From Scylla paramamosain (Eukaryota > Arthropoda > Malacostraca > Decapoda > Portunidae): a stretch of DNA of 64,000 bases. The notes beneath the pieces were generated by a model, which ran no database searches, was not told where the DNA came from, and saw only the letters and a list, made by a program, of their open reading frames with translations. The stretch lies in assembly GCF_035594125.1 (NCBI RefSeq), contig NC_087156.1, forward strand, positions 12,916,806 through 12,980,805, written 5' to 3'. The position numbers and the translations under genes are program-made. Every line of letters begins with the position of its first letter. Position 1 is the first letter of the stretch. Shown here one piece after another: positions 36,551 to 49,755 of the stretch.

Positions 36551-37880
36551 TATCTAAATCAATCTGTATCTCAATCAATCAATTGTTGTTTAATTTTCTC
36601 GTATAGCGAGCAAGCATTATGGTGTTTTGCTACCTGAAAATGTGAAAAACATTCAAATTACACGATTTTGGTAATGTTTTTTTCTTTCTCGATTTTTGCG
36701 TTTTGGTACCTGAGAAGCTAACAAAAAAAAAAAAAATCATAATAAACGTTTTTTGTTGTCCTTTCGTTTCCTCATATAGGCTGGGTTTGGTGCTTTAGTA
36801 CCTAACAGGGTGTTTGCATGTATTTTGACATTTTAGTTCGTAAGAATCTAAAAAAACACTCTAAAGACACGTTTTAGTAAAGTTTTGTATTCCCCTATGG
36901 GGTGATTTCGTTGCTTCTTACTGATTTGGTGCCTAACATGCCCAAAAAATAACAAAAGACAAGTTTCTAGTGATTTCGTTTCGTTTCTTCATTTAGGTTG
37001 CTTTACATGCATGTTGACGTTTTGGTAATTATCAATGTAAAAAAATACCCGTTTTTGGTAAGTTTGTTTTTTTTCTTCAGAGCATTATTGAAGTACTGAT
37101 TTGGTACTTAAGAAAGTAATTAAAAAAAAAAAAAAAAAAACGTTTCTCGTAATGTCCTTTTTATTTCCATATGCAGGGTGATTTGTTTGATGACTGGCGA
37201 TTTTCTACATAATAAGCTCAAAAAAAAAAAAATAAAAAAAACACAAAATACACGTTTTTGGTTAGTGTATTCTGTTTCTCTATATATGGCATTTTTATAC
37301 GTTTTTAAAGTCGTTTCATATATCTATATATGGGTCTTTGCATGAATTTTGGCTTTTTGGTAACTAACAATGTCATAACACTCAAAATGCACGTTTTTTT
37401 TTTTTTTTTTACAGTATTGTTTTGTTTCTCCATATAGAGTGTTTTTCATGCGTTTTACCCTTTTGATACCAAGAAAATCAAAAACCCTCATAATACACGT
37501 TTCACGTAATATCTTTTAATTTTTCCAATATAGGATATTTCCCATTCATTTAGGCGTTTTTTACGTAACAATCTTACAAAACACTCAAAATACTTGTTTT
37601 GTATGCGTTTTAGCGTTTTCGTATGTAAGGAACTTAAAACACTTACAGGCAAGTTATTGGTAAAAGTTGGTTTTGTTCCCATGTAATGTGATTGCCCTGC
37701 TTTTTAGTGCTTTATTGCCTAACACGCTGAAAAAAAACTCAAGACACTTTTCTGGTAATATTGTTTTTTTTTTTCACACAAAGGTAGTTTCGCATGCAAT
37801 TTGGGGTTTTGGTAAGTAAGAATGTTGAAAAGATTTAAAATTCACCCATTTGGTAAGGTTGTTCTGTTTCTCAATTAAGA
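36551..37880 (+). repeat. Inverted third copy of part of the diverged zone
   Basis: Read forward, this matches the reverse complement of about 8760-9920 and 47110-48410. Diagnostic stretches are CTCGTATAGCGAGCAAGCATTA at 36598 (reverse complement at 9869-9890) and a CATATATCTATATATGGGTC segment near 37316. It contains the 151-bp segment that copy 1 lost. It begins with a short stutter of CTGTATC and AATCAATC (36549-36583), and it runs without a flip into ordinary monomer 4 at about 37880. It lacks LINE-B and the rest of the diverged zone. Confidence 0.8.
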
Positions 37881-38260
37881 GTGTTCTTCATAAATTTCAG
37901 CATTTTGGTATCTAAGAAACATCTCCATATACACGAGTTTTTGCGTGTTTTGCCTTGTGGTTCTTGTGGAACTATAAAACACTCATTATACACGTTTCTC
38001 GTAATGTCCCTTTATTTCCCAATATAGAGTGCTTTGCAACTATTTTCGCGTTTTCTGTAGGTAACAAGCTCAAAAACACTCAAAATATAACTTTTTAGTA
38101 ATATTATTCTATTTCTTGATATTGTTTGGTTTGCATTCGTTTTAATGTTTTTCTAAGTAAAACACTAAAAAAACACGTTTTCAGTAATTTTGTTTTGGAT
38201 TCCCATAAAGAGTGACTTGCATATTTTTTTATCGTTTTGGTGCCTAACTTGTTAAAAAAA

Positions 38261-38400
38261 CACTCAAAAGACAGGTATCTGGTAAAGTCGTTTAATTTCC
38301 TCATGTTAAAGTCAATGTTAAAACACTCAAAAGACAGGTATCTGGTAAAGTCGTTTAATTTCCTCATGGTAAAGTCGTTTAATTTCCTCATGTCCTCATG
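38261..38400 (+). repeat. Short stuttered tandem duplication
   Basis: A 45-base segment at 38261-38305 is repeated at 38324-38368. Its last 24 bases are repeated again at 38369-38392, and the last 8 once more at 38393-38400. Nested shrinking copies like this suggest replication slippage. Confidence 0.85.
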
Positions 38401-41162
38401 GCTTTGCATACACTTTAGGTTTTGGTAAATAACAGTCCGAAAAAAAGCTAAAATTATCTTTTTTCATAATATTATTTTTTTTTTACATAATTTCCCTGAA
38501 ATATGCCAGAATTTTGGCATCTCGGTACCTATGAAGATAAATAACAAAAAAAAAAATCCGTTTTAATTTATTTATTTATTTTCTCTATAAATAGTGTTAT
38601 TTGTGGGTTTTAACTCTTTTCGTACTCATGGAACTTAAAAACACTCATAATGCACGTTTTTCGTAATGTCCTTTCGTTTCCCAAACATAGGGTTCTTTGC
38701 ATGTATTTAAGCGTTTTTATACGTAAGAGATAAAAACACTGAAAATTCATGTTTTTCGTAATGTTATTTTGTTTCTGAATAAAGGGTGTTTTGCATGCAT
38801 TTTAGCGTTTTTGTATGTAATGAGCTGTAAAACACTTAAAGAGAAGTTCTTGGTAAATGTTGGTTTTATTCCCATGTAATGTCATTGCCCTGGTTTTTTG
38901 TGCTTTATTGCCTAACACGCTCAAAAACTCTCAAAAGACACTTTTTTTCTGGTAATGTCATTTATTTCCAACATAAAGCTAGTTTCGCATGTAATTTCGG
39001 GTTTTGGTAACTAAGAATGTGAAAAACACTCAAAATACACGCATTTGGTAAGGTTATTCTGTTTCTCAATTAAGGGTGTTATTCATGAATTTCAGCATTT
39101 TAGTATCTAAAAAAAATCTCCATATACACGAGTTTTTTGCTTTTTTTGCCTTTTGGTTCTTGAAAACTATAAAAACATTCATTATACAATTTTCTTGTAA
39201 TATTCTTTTGTTTCCCAATATAGACTGCTTTGCATTCATTTTTGCGTTTTTTGTAGGTAAGAAGCTCAAAAACTCTCAACTTTTTTGTAATGTTATTCTA
39301 TTTCTTCATATTGGTTGGTTTGCATCCGTTTTAGCGTTCTACGCTAAAACTGAAAAAAACACATTTTCATTACTATTGTTGAAATTGCTGAAAAATCCCA
39401 AAGACACGTTTCTTGTAAAGTCGTGTAATTTCCCCGTATAGGTGGCTTTGCATGCACTTCCGGATATCGTACATAACTCCGGAAAAAGCTAAAATTATGT
39501 TTTTTATGTTTTTTTTTCACATAATTTCCCTGAATTTTCTCAGAATTTTGGCATCTCCGTACCTATGAAGATGATTAACAAAAAAAAAAAAATCTATTTT
39601 TTTTAATTTTTTTTCTCTATAAAGAGTGTTATTTGTGGGTTTTAGATTTTTGGTACTTAAGGAACTTAAAAATACTCATAATACACGATTTTCGTAATGT
39701 CCTTTAGTTTCACAAACATAGCGTTCTTTGCATGTATTTAAGCGATTTTATAGGTAACATGATCAAAAACACTCAAAATACATGTTTTAGGTAATGTTAT
39801 TCTATTTCTCCATAAAGGTTGTTTTGCATGCGTTTAGCGTTTTGGTATATAAGGAGTTAAAAAATACTTAAAGGCAAGTTCTTCTTAAAATTTGGTTTTA
39901 TTCCAGTGTAATGTGATTGTTCTGCTTTTTAGTGTTTTGTTGCATATAACGCTCAAAAACACTCAAAAGACACTTTTCTGGTAATGTCATTTTTTTCCCA
40001 CATAAAGCTAGTTTTGCATGTAATTTGGGATTTTCGTAACTAAGAATGTGAAACACACTCATAATACACACATTTCGTAAGGTAGTTCTGTTTTTCAATT
40101 AAAAGTGTTATTCATGAGTTTTAGCGTTTTGGTAAGAAACTTCTCTATATACACGAGTTTTTGCGTTTTTTGCCTTGTGGTTCTTGTGAATTTATAAAAC
40201 ACTCATTATACACGTTTCTCGTAATGTCCTTTTGCTTCCTAATATAGAGTGCTTTCCATTTATTTGCGCGTTTTTTGTAGGTAAAAAGCTCAAGAACACT
40301 TTTTGCTAATGTTATTCTATTTCTTCATATTTGTTGGTTTGCATCCGTTTTAGCGTTTTTCTACGTAAAACACTGAAAAGACACGTTTTCAGTAATTTTG
40401 TTTTGGATTCACATATTGACTGACTTCCATATTATTTATCGTTTTGGTGCCTAACATGCTGAAAAAACACTGAAAAAACAGAATTCTGGTAAAGTCGTTT
40501 AACTTCCTTATATAGGTGGAGTGGACACTTTAAAGTTTGGTACATAAAAATCCGAAAAAAGAGCTATAATTATCTTTTTTGATAATGTTCTTTTTTCCAC
40601 ATAAATTCCCTGAATTTTGGCAGAATTTTGGCATCTTGGTACCTATGAAAATCAATATAAAAAAAGCTATTTTTTTATTGATTTTTTTTCTCTCTATAAA
40701 GAGTGTTAGTTTGGGGTTTTAACGTTTTCGTACTTAAGGAACACTTAAAAACACTTAAAAACACTTAAAACACATGTTTTTAGTAATGTTATTCTGCTTC
40801 TCCATATAGGAGTTTTTTTTTGCATGCGTTTTAACGTTTTGGTTTGTAAGGAGGTCAAAACACTTCAAGGCAAGTTCTTGGTAAAAGTTGATTTTATTCC
40901 CATGTAATGTGATTGCCCTACTTTTTTTTTGTGATTTATTGCCTAACACGCTCAAAAAGACTCAAAAGACACTTCTAGTAATGTCATTTTTTTCCAAAAT
41001 ATTTTTCCAAAATTTTGGGTTTTGCTAAGAATGTGAAAAACACTCAAAATCTACGCATTTGGTAATGGTGTTCTGTTTCTCAATTAATATTGTTATTCAT
41101 GAGTTTCATCATTTTGGTATCTAAGAAACTTCTTTATATACACGAGTTTTTGCGTTTTTTGC

Positions 41163-41186
41163 CTTGTGGTTCTTGTGAACCACAAG
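41163..41186. repeat. Perfect 10-bp hairpin in a monomer-4 variant
   Basis: CTTGTGGTTC (41163-41172), loop TTGT, then its exact complement GAACCACAAG (41177-41186). The usual monomer 4 continues GTGAAACTATAAAAC, so the second arm is new. The same stem recurs in opposite orientation at 59034-59057. Confidence 0.85.
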
Positions 41187-44100
41187 TTCTTTTGCTGAAA
41201 AATAATAAGACACTCATTATACACGTTCCTCGTAATGTCTTTTTGTTTCCCAATAGGGAGTGCTTTGCATCCATTTTCGCGTTTTTTGTAGGTAAGAAGC
41301 TCAAAAACACTCAAAATGTACCTTTTTGGTAATGTTATTTTATTTCTTCTTATTGGTTGGTTTGCATCCGTTTTAGCGTTTTTCTACGTAAAACACCGAA
41401 AAGATACTTTTACAGTAATTTTATTTTAGATTCCCATATAGAGTGACTTGCATGTTATTTACCTTTAGGGTGCCTAACAAGCTGAAAAACGTTCATAAGA
41501 CAGTTTTCTGGCAAAGACGTTTAATTTCCCAATATAGGTGGCTTTGCATGCACTTTAGGGTTTGGTACATAACAGTACGAAAAAAAAAAAGCTAAAATTA
41601 ACTCATAATTTTCTGAATTTTACCCAAATTTTGGCATCTCGGTACCTGTGAAGATGAAAAAGAAAGAAAAAAAATATCGTATTTTTTTATTTATTTTATT
41701 TTTTTTCTCAATAAAGAGTGCTATTCGTGGGTTTTAGCTATTTGGTAAAGATCTTAATAACACTGATAATACACGTTTCTCGTAATGTCATTTCGTTTCC
41801 CAAAAATAAGGGTTCTTTGCATGTATTTAAGCGTTTTTATTGGTAACATGATCAAAAACACTCAAAATATATGTTTTTGGTAATGTTATTTTCTTTCTCC
41901 ATAAAGTGTGTTTTGCATGCGTTTTAGCGTTTTGGTATATAAGGAGCTCAAAACACTTAAAGGCAAGTTCTTGGTAAAATTTGATTTTATTTCCATGTAA
42001 AGTGATTCCCCTGCTTTTTAGTGCATTATTGCCTATCAAGGTCAAAAACACTCAAAAGACACTTTTCTAGTAATGTCATTTTTTTCCCACATAAAGCTGG
42101 TTTCACATGCAATTTCGGATTTTCGTAACTAAGAATGTGAAAAACACTCAAAATACACGCATTTAGTAAAGTTGTTCTGTTTCTCAATTAAGAGTGTTAT
42201 TCATGAGTTTCAGCACTTTGGTATCTAGGAAACATCTCCATATACACGAGTTTTTGCGTTTTTTGGCTTGCGGTTCTTTTGAACTATAAAATATTCATTA
42301 TACACTTTTCTCGCAATGTCTCTTTGTTTCCCAATATAGAGTGCTTTGTACCAATTTTCGCGTTTTTTTTTGTAGGTAACAAGCTCAAAAACACTCAAAA
42401 TATACCTTTTTGGTAATGTTTTTCTACTTCTTGATATTGGTTGGTTTGCATCCGTTTTAGCGTTTTTGTACGTAAAACACTGAGAAGACACGTTTCCAGT
42501 AATTTTATTTTGGTTTGTCATATAGAGTGAGTTCTTCATTATTTATCGTTTTGGTGCCTAACATGCTGAAAAACACTCAAAACACAGATTTCTGGTAAGG
42601 TGGTTTAATTTCCTGATATGGGAGGCTTTGCATGCACTTTAGTGTTTGGTACATAACAGTCCGAAATAAAAGCTTATATTAACTTTTTGATATAAATTTC
42701 TTATCATATAATTGCCCTAATTTTTCCCAGAATTTTGGCATCTCGGTACCTATGAATGTGAATAACAAAAAAAAAAAAAAAATCCTTTTATTTATTTATT
42801 TTTTATTTTTTACTTTTTTCTAAATAACGAGTGTTATTTGTGGGTTTTAGCTTTTTGGTAGTTAAGGAACTTAAAAACACTCATAATACACGTTTCTCGT
42901 AATGTCGTTACGTTTCACAAACATAAGGTTCTTTGCATGTATTTAAGCGTTTTTATAGATAACATTATCAAAAACACTCAAATTACATGTTTTTGGCAAT
43001 GTTATTCTGTTACTCCATAAAGTTTGTTTTTCATGCGTTTTAGCAGTTTAGTATGTATGGAGCTCAAAAACACATATTGGCAAGTTCTTAGTAAAAGTTG
43101 GATTTATTCCCATGTAATGTGATTGCCCTGCTTTTTAGTACTTTATTGCCTAACACGCTCAAAAACAATTAAAAGACACTTCCGATAACGTCATTTTTTT
43201 CCCTCATAAAGCTAGTTTCTTATGCTATTTTGGGTATTGCTAACTAGGAATATAAAAAACACTGAAAATACAGGCATTTGCTAAGGTGTTTCTGTTTCTC
43301 AATTAAGATTGTTATTCATGAGTTTCAGCATTTTGGTATCTAAGAAACTTCTTTATATACACGAATTTTTGCGTTTTTCTACGTAAAACAATGAGATGAT
43401 ATATTTTAAGTAATTTCGTTTTGGATTCCCATATAGAGTGAGTTCCTTATTATTTATCGTTTTGGTGCCTAACATGCTGAAAAACACTCAAAAGACAGAT
43501 TTCTGGTGAGGTCGTTTAATTTCCTCATATCTGTGCTCTCTGTACCTATTAAGAAAAATAACAAAGAAAAAAATCCTATTTATTTATTTACTTTTTTTCC
43601 CCTATAAGAGGTTTTAGCCTTTTGGTACTTATGGAACTTAAAAAAAACTCATAATACACGTTTCTCGTAATGTCCTTTCGTTTCCCTGATATAGGATTTT
43701 TTTGCATGTATTTAAGTGTTTCTAGAGGTAACATGATCAAAAACACTCAAAATACATGTTTTTGGTAATGTTAATCTGTTTCTCCATAAAGGGTGTTTTG
43801 CATGCGTTTTAGCGTTTTGGTAAATAAGGAGCTCAAAAACACTTAAAGGCAAGTTCTTGGTAAAAAATGGTTTTATTTCTATTTAATGTGATTGCCCTCT
43901 TTTTCTAGTGCTTTATTGCCTAACACGCTCAAAAACACTCAAAAGACACTTCTCTGGTAATGTCATTTTTTTACCACATAAAGCTAGTTTTGCATGCAAT
44001 TTGGGGTTTTGGTAACTAAAAATGTGAAAAACAGTCAAAATACACGCATATCGTAAGGTTGTTCTGTATTCTCAATTAAGAGTGTTATTCCTGAGTTTCA

Positions 44101-44722
44101 GCATTTTGGTATCTAAGAAATTTATCCATATACACGAGTTTTTGCGTTTTTTGCCTTGCGGTTCTTGTGAAACTATAAAACACTCATTATACAAGTTTCT
44201 CGTAATGTCCTTTTGTATCTCAATATAGAGTGCTTTCTATCCATTTTCGCGTTTTTTGTACATAAGAAGCTCAAAAACACTGAAAATATACCTTTTTTTG
44301 TAATGTTATTATACATCTTCATATTCGTTGCTTTGCATCCGTTTTTCTACGTAAAACACTGAAAAGACACTTTTTCAGTATTTTTTTTTGTTGGATTCCC
44401 ATATTTAATGACTTGCATATTATATATATAGTTTTGGTGCATAACATGCTGAAAAACACTCAAAAGACAGGTTTCTGGTAAAGTCGTTTAATTTCCCCAT
44501 ATAGATGGCTTTACATGCACTTTACGGTTTGGTACATAACAGTCAGAAAAGAATAAATAAATAAATAAAATTAAATTTTTTTTTTATTTTCTTTTTTACA
44601 TAATTTTCCTGAATTTTGCCAGAATTTTGGCATCTTGGTACCTATGAAAATGAATAACAAAAAAAAAATAAATTCCTATCTTTTTATTTATTTGTTTTTT
44701 TTTTCTATAAACAGTGTTATTT

Positions 44723-45820
44723 ATGGTTTTTAGCTAAATGGTACTTAAAGAACTTAAAAACACTCATAATACATGTTTCTCGAAATGTCTAATTTCCTAA
44801 ACATAAGGTTCTTTGCATGTATTTAAGCGTTTTTATAGGTAACATGATCAAAAACACTCAAAATACATGTTTTTGGTAATGTTATTCTGTTTCTCCATAA
44901 AGGGTCTTTTGCATTCGTTTTAGCGTTTTGGTATATAAGGAGCTCAAAAACACTTAAAGGCAAGTTCTTAGTAAAAGTTAATTTTATTCCCATGTAATGT
45001 GATTGCCCTGCTTTTTAGTGCTTTATTGCCTATCATGCTAAAAAATAAACACATAAAAGATACTTTTCTGGTAATGTCATTTTTTTTCCCACATAAAGCT
45101 ACTTTCACATAAAATTTTGGGGTTTTGGTAACTAAGAATGTGAAAAACACTCAAAATACACGCATTTGGTAAGGTTATTCTGTTTCTCAATTTAGAGTGT
45201 TATTCAGGAGTTTCAGCATTTTGGTATCTAAGAAACTTCTCCATATATATGAGTTTTTGCGTTCTTTGCCTTGTGATTCTTGAGAATCTATAAAACACTC
45301 ATTATACACGTTTCTCGTAATGACCTTTTGTTAACCAATAGAGAGAGCTTTGCATCCATTTTCGCGTTTTTTTTTTGTAAGTAAACAGCTAAAAAAATAC
45401 TCAAATTATACCTTTTTGGTAATATTATTCTATTTCTTTATATTGGTTGGTTTGCATCCGTTTTAGCGTTTTTCTACGTAAAACACGAAAAATTCACGTT
45501 TAAAGTAATTTTGTTCTGGATTCCCACATAGAATGACTTCAATATTATTTATTGTTTTGGTGAATAACATGCTCAAAAAAACTAAAAACACAGGTTTCTC
45601 GTAAAGTCGTTTAATTTCTCCATATAATTGGCTTTGCATGCACTTCATGGTTTGGTACATAGGAGTCTGAAAAAAAAGCTAAAATTAACATTTTTGATAA
45701 TGTTCTTTTTACACATAATTTCCCTGAATTTTGCCAGAGTTTTGGCATCTCAGTACCTATGAAGAAGAATAACAAAAAAAAAAAAATCCTATTTATTAAT
45801 TTTTTTTTTCTTTATAAAGA
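44723..45820 (+). repeat. Reference HOR unit with its ten monomer types
   Basis: A clean unit used to define the monomers: m9 44723-44814, m10 44815-44910, m1 44911-45009, m2 45010-45106, m3 45107-45204, m4 45205-45351 (long), m5 45352-45453, m6 45454-45540, m7 45541-45635, m8 45636-45820 (long). Total is 1,098 bp. Most monomers start at a GCAT-like tetramer, continue with a TTTTAGCGTTTTGGTA-like box and a GCTCAAAAACACTCAAAA-like box, and end near CATATAGAGTG. The long m4 and m8 each seem to hold a second, decayed box, so the ancestral HOR may have had about 12 monomers. m8 carries the A-run/T-run and the landmark (here AGTACC at 45752). Confidence 0.8.
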
Positions 45821-47075
45821 GGTTTTAGCTTTTTGGTACTTATGGAACTTAAAAACACGCATAATACACGTTTCTCGTAATGTCCTTTCGTTTCCCAGAC
45901 ATAGGGTTCTTTCCATGCATTTAAGCGTTTTAAGAGGTAACATGATCAAAAACAGTCAAAATACATGTTTTTGTTAATGTTAATCTGTTTCTCCATAAAG
46001 GGTATTTTGCATGTGTTTTAGCGTTTTGGTATATAAGGAGTTAAAACACACTTAAAGGCAAGATCTTGGTAAAAGTTGCTTTTATTCCCATGTAATGTGA
46101 TTGCCCTCCCTTTTAATGGTTTATTGCCTAACTCTCTCAAAAACCCTAAAAAGACACTTTTCTGGTAATATCATATTTTTTCCCACATAAAGTTTGTTTC
46201 GCATGCAATTTGGGGTTCTTGTAACTAAGAATGTGAAAAACACTCAAAATACACGCATTTAGTAATGTTATTCTGTTTCTTAATTAAGAGTGTTATTCAG
46301 GAGTTTCAGCATTTTGGTATCTAAGAAACTTCTCCATATACACTAGTTTTTGCGTTTTTTGCTTTGTGGTTCGTGAAACTAAAAAATAATCGTTATACAC
46401 GTTTCTCTTAATGTCTTTTTGTTTCCCAATATAGAGTGCTTTGCATCTATTTTCGCTTTTTTTTTTTTTTTTTTGTTGGTTACAAGCTCAAAAATACTGA
46501 AAATATACCTTTTTGGTAATGTTATTCTATTTCTTCATATTGGTCTGTTTGCATCCGTTTTAGCGTTTTTTAGGTAAAACACTAAAAAGACACGTTTTCA
46601 GTAATTTTGTTTTGAATTCCCATATAGAGTGACTTCCATATTATTTATCGTTTTGGTGCCTAACATGCTGAAAAACACTCAAAAGACAGTTTTCTTGTAA
46701 AGTCGTTTAATTTCCTCATATAGATGGCTTTGCATGGACTTTAGGGTTTAGTACGTAACAGTCCGAAAAAAAAAAAAGCTAAAATTAACTTTTACGATAA
46801 TATTCTTTTATCCACATAATTTCCCTGAATTTTAACAGGATTATGGCATCTCGGTACCTATGAAGATGAATAACAAAAAAAAAAAAAATTATTTTCTTTT
46901 ATTTCATTTATTTATTTTTATTTTTATTAATTTTTGTTTCTTCAAAAAGAGTGTTATTTGTGGGTTTTAGCTTTTTGGTGTTTAAGTAACTTAAAACACT
47001 TATAATACACGTTTCTCGTAATGTCCTTTTGCTTCCCAAACATAGGATTCTTTGCATGTATTTAAGCGTTTTTAT

Positions 47076-47109
47076 TAATGTAACGCTGTAAGTGTAATAA
47101 TGTAATGTG
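47076..47109. other. Orientation-flip spacer (+ to −), copy 2
   Basis: Same truncated monomer 10, same TAATGTAACGCTGTAA-type spacer and same re-entry into reverse monomer 3 as at 8727-8759, with only a few substitutions. The flip predates the duplication of the whole segment. Confidence 0.8.
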
Positions 47110-49755
47110 AATAACAATCTTAATTGAAAAACAGAAAAACCTTACCAAATGGGTGTATTTTGAATCTTTTTAACATTCTTACTTACCAAAACCCCAAATT
47201 GCATGCGAAACTAGCTTTATGTGTGAAAAAAAAATAATACCAGAAAAGTGTCTTGAGTTTTTTTGAACGTGTTAGGTAATAAAGCACTAAAAAGCAGGGC
47301 AATCACATTACATGGGAATAAAACCAACTTTTGCCAATAACTTGTCTCTAAGTGTTTTTAAGCTCCTTACATACGAAAACGCTAAAACGCATACAAAACA
47401 AGTATTTTGAGTCTTTTGTAAGATTGTTACGTAAAAAACGCCTAAATGAATCGGAAATATCCTATATGGGAAAAATTAAAAGACATTACGAGAAACGTGT
47501 ATTATGAGTGTTTTTTATTTTCTTAGTATCAAAAGGGTAAAACGCATGAAAAACACTCTATATGGAGAAACAGAACAATACTGCCAAAAAAAAATATGCA
47601 TTTTGAGTGTTATGACATTGTTAGTTACCAAAAAGCCTAAATTCATGCAAAGACCCATATATAGATATATGAAACGACTTTAAAAACGTATGAAAGTACC
47701 ATATATAGAGAAACAGAATACACTAACCAAAAATGTGTATTTTGTGTTTTTTATTATTTTTTTTTTTTTTAGCTTATTATGTACAAAATCGCTTGTCATC
47801 AAACAAATCACCCTGCATATGGAAATAAAAAGGACATTACGAGAAACGTTTGTTGTGTGTTTTTTTTTATTACTTTCTTAAGTACCAAATCAGTACTTCA
47901 ATAGTGCTCTGAAGAAAAAGAACAAACTTTCCAAAAACGGGTATTTTTTTTACATTGATAATTACCAAAACGCCAACATGCATGTAAAGCAACCTATATG
48001 AAGAAACGAAACGAAATCACTAGAAACTTGTCTTTTGTTATTTTTTGGGCGTGTTAGGCACCAAATTAGTAAGAAACAACGAAATCACCCCATAGGGGAA
48101 TACAAAACAACTTTACTAAAACGTGTCTTTAGAGTGTTTTTTTTAGGTTCTTACGAATTAAAATGTCAAAATACACGCAAACACTGTTAGGTACCAAAGC
48201 TCCAAAAACAGCCTATATGAGGAAACGAAGGGACATGACAAAAAAACGTGTATTATGAGTTCTTTTTTTTTTTTAGCTTCTCAGGTACAAAAACGCAAAA
48301 ATGGAGAAAGAAAAAACATTACCAAAATCGTGTAATTTGAATGTTTTTCAGATTGTGAGGTAGCAAAACACCATAATGCTTGCTCGCTATACGAGAAAAT
48401 TAAACAACAATGTAAGAAATGTGTTTTTATGTGTTTTTCAGCGTGTTAGGCACGAAAACGCTAAATAGCATGGAAAGCACCTTATATAGAAATGCAAAAT
48501 AATAAGCATGTCTTTTAAGTGTTTTAAACTTTTTACGTTCCAAAACGCTAAAACACGTGCAACGAACACTAATAATCTTACCAAACAGAAAAAAAAAAAC
48601 TTACCAAAAATGTGTATTTTGAGTCTTTTTGAGTCTGTTACGTATATCATCTTAAAAATGCATGTAAAGCACCCTGTATGAGGAAACGATAGGACATTAC
48701 GAAAAACGTGCATTATTAGAGTTTTGAGTCTCTTAGGTACCAAACACTAAACCGCATGAGTGAAAATTAAATTTATTCTACATCTTTTAATAGAGAAACA
48801 GAACATCACCAAAAACGTGCTTTTGAGTGTTTTTTTTTTCCTTTTTATGTACCAAAACGTCAAAATACATACGAAGCATCCTATATGGGGAAATGGAAAG
48901 ACATTTGGAGAAACAAGTTTTATTTGTGTTTTTGAGCTTCCTAAGTAAGCTTCCTAAGTACCAAAACGCTAAAAAGGATGAATAGCACCCTATATAGAGA
49001 AAAAGAACAACATTACCTAAAACCTTTATTTTGAGCGTTTTTCACATTATGTAGCAAAACATCATAATGCATGCAGATCCCTATATGAAGAAGCAAAACG
49101 ATATTACAGGAAACGTGTCTTTTGAGTGTTTACTTGAGTGTTAGGAATGAAAATGGTAAAAAGCATTGAAAGCACCCTATTTGGCAATATAAAATAACAT
49201 TACCAAGAAAGTGTCTTTAGTGTTTTTCACCTTCTTACATCCGAAACCGCTGAAAAGCATGCAAAACAACCTTTACGGAGAAACAAATTAACATTACCAA
49301 AAACTTGTATTTTGATTGTTTTTTGTGCTTGTTAAGTATAGAAGTGCCAAATTACACGCAAACCATCCTACATGGAGAAAAGAAAGGACATTACGAGAAA
49401 AGTGTATTATGAGAGATTTTGAGCTTTTTAGGTACCCAGACTCAAAAAACATATGATTAGAACTTTATATGGAAAAATAACTCTACCGAAAACTTTTACT
49501 TAAACTTTTTTTTTATATTTTTAAGTACCAAAAGAAAAAATGCATTGGAAGCCCCCTTTATCGGGAAACAAAACGACATTGTCATCAACGTGTCTTTTGA
49601 GTGTTTTCCAACGTGTTAGACACCAAAACGCTTAAAAGCATGGAAAGTGCTCCATAAAGGAATACAAAATAACATTACTAAAAACCTGTTTTAAAGGTTC
49701 TTATGTACAAAAACGCTAAAACTCAAGCAAAATACTCTTTATAGAGAAGCGAAAT
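47110..49755 (-). repeat. Diverged satellite zone without regular HOR order, copy 2
   Basis: Homologue of 8760-11163 and the more complete of the two. It keeps 47967-48117 and 49191-49269. Reverse-orientation monomer hallmarks recur about every 80-100 bp, but no monomer 8 landmark is present between 46853 and 52137. No gene is seen. Confidence 0.75.

Larger units (their letters stand above)
37881..47075 (+). repeat. HOR satellite block, + orientation (block 4)
   Basis: Forward HOR units, landmarks at 38524, 39559, 40638, 41641, 42745, 43541, 44637, 45752 and 46853. It corresponds to 1718-8726 with about 1.73 kb extra at 40131-41868. The longest chance frame in the satellite (39076-39441, 121 codons) is here and has no recognisable domain. 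No genes. Confidence 0.9.

Noticed and set aside
37318..37334. Palindrome-like ATATATCTATATATGG as a possible promoter or TATA box
   Set aside because: Its counterparts (9300-9316 and 47659-47675) lie in the same gene-free diverged satellite with no downstream gene; AT-rich runs like this are expected by composition.
39076..39441. 121-codon frame, the longest in the satellite
   Set aside because: It lies wholly within ordinary satellite monomers, has no domain and no conserved counterpart of the same length in sister units; at 2516-2791 the homologous frame is shifted and shorter.
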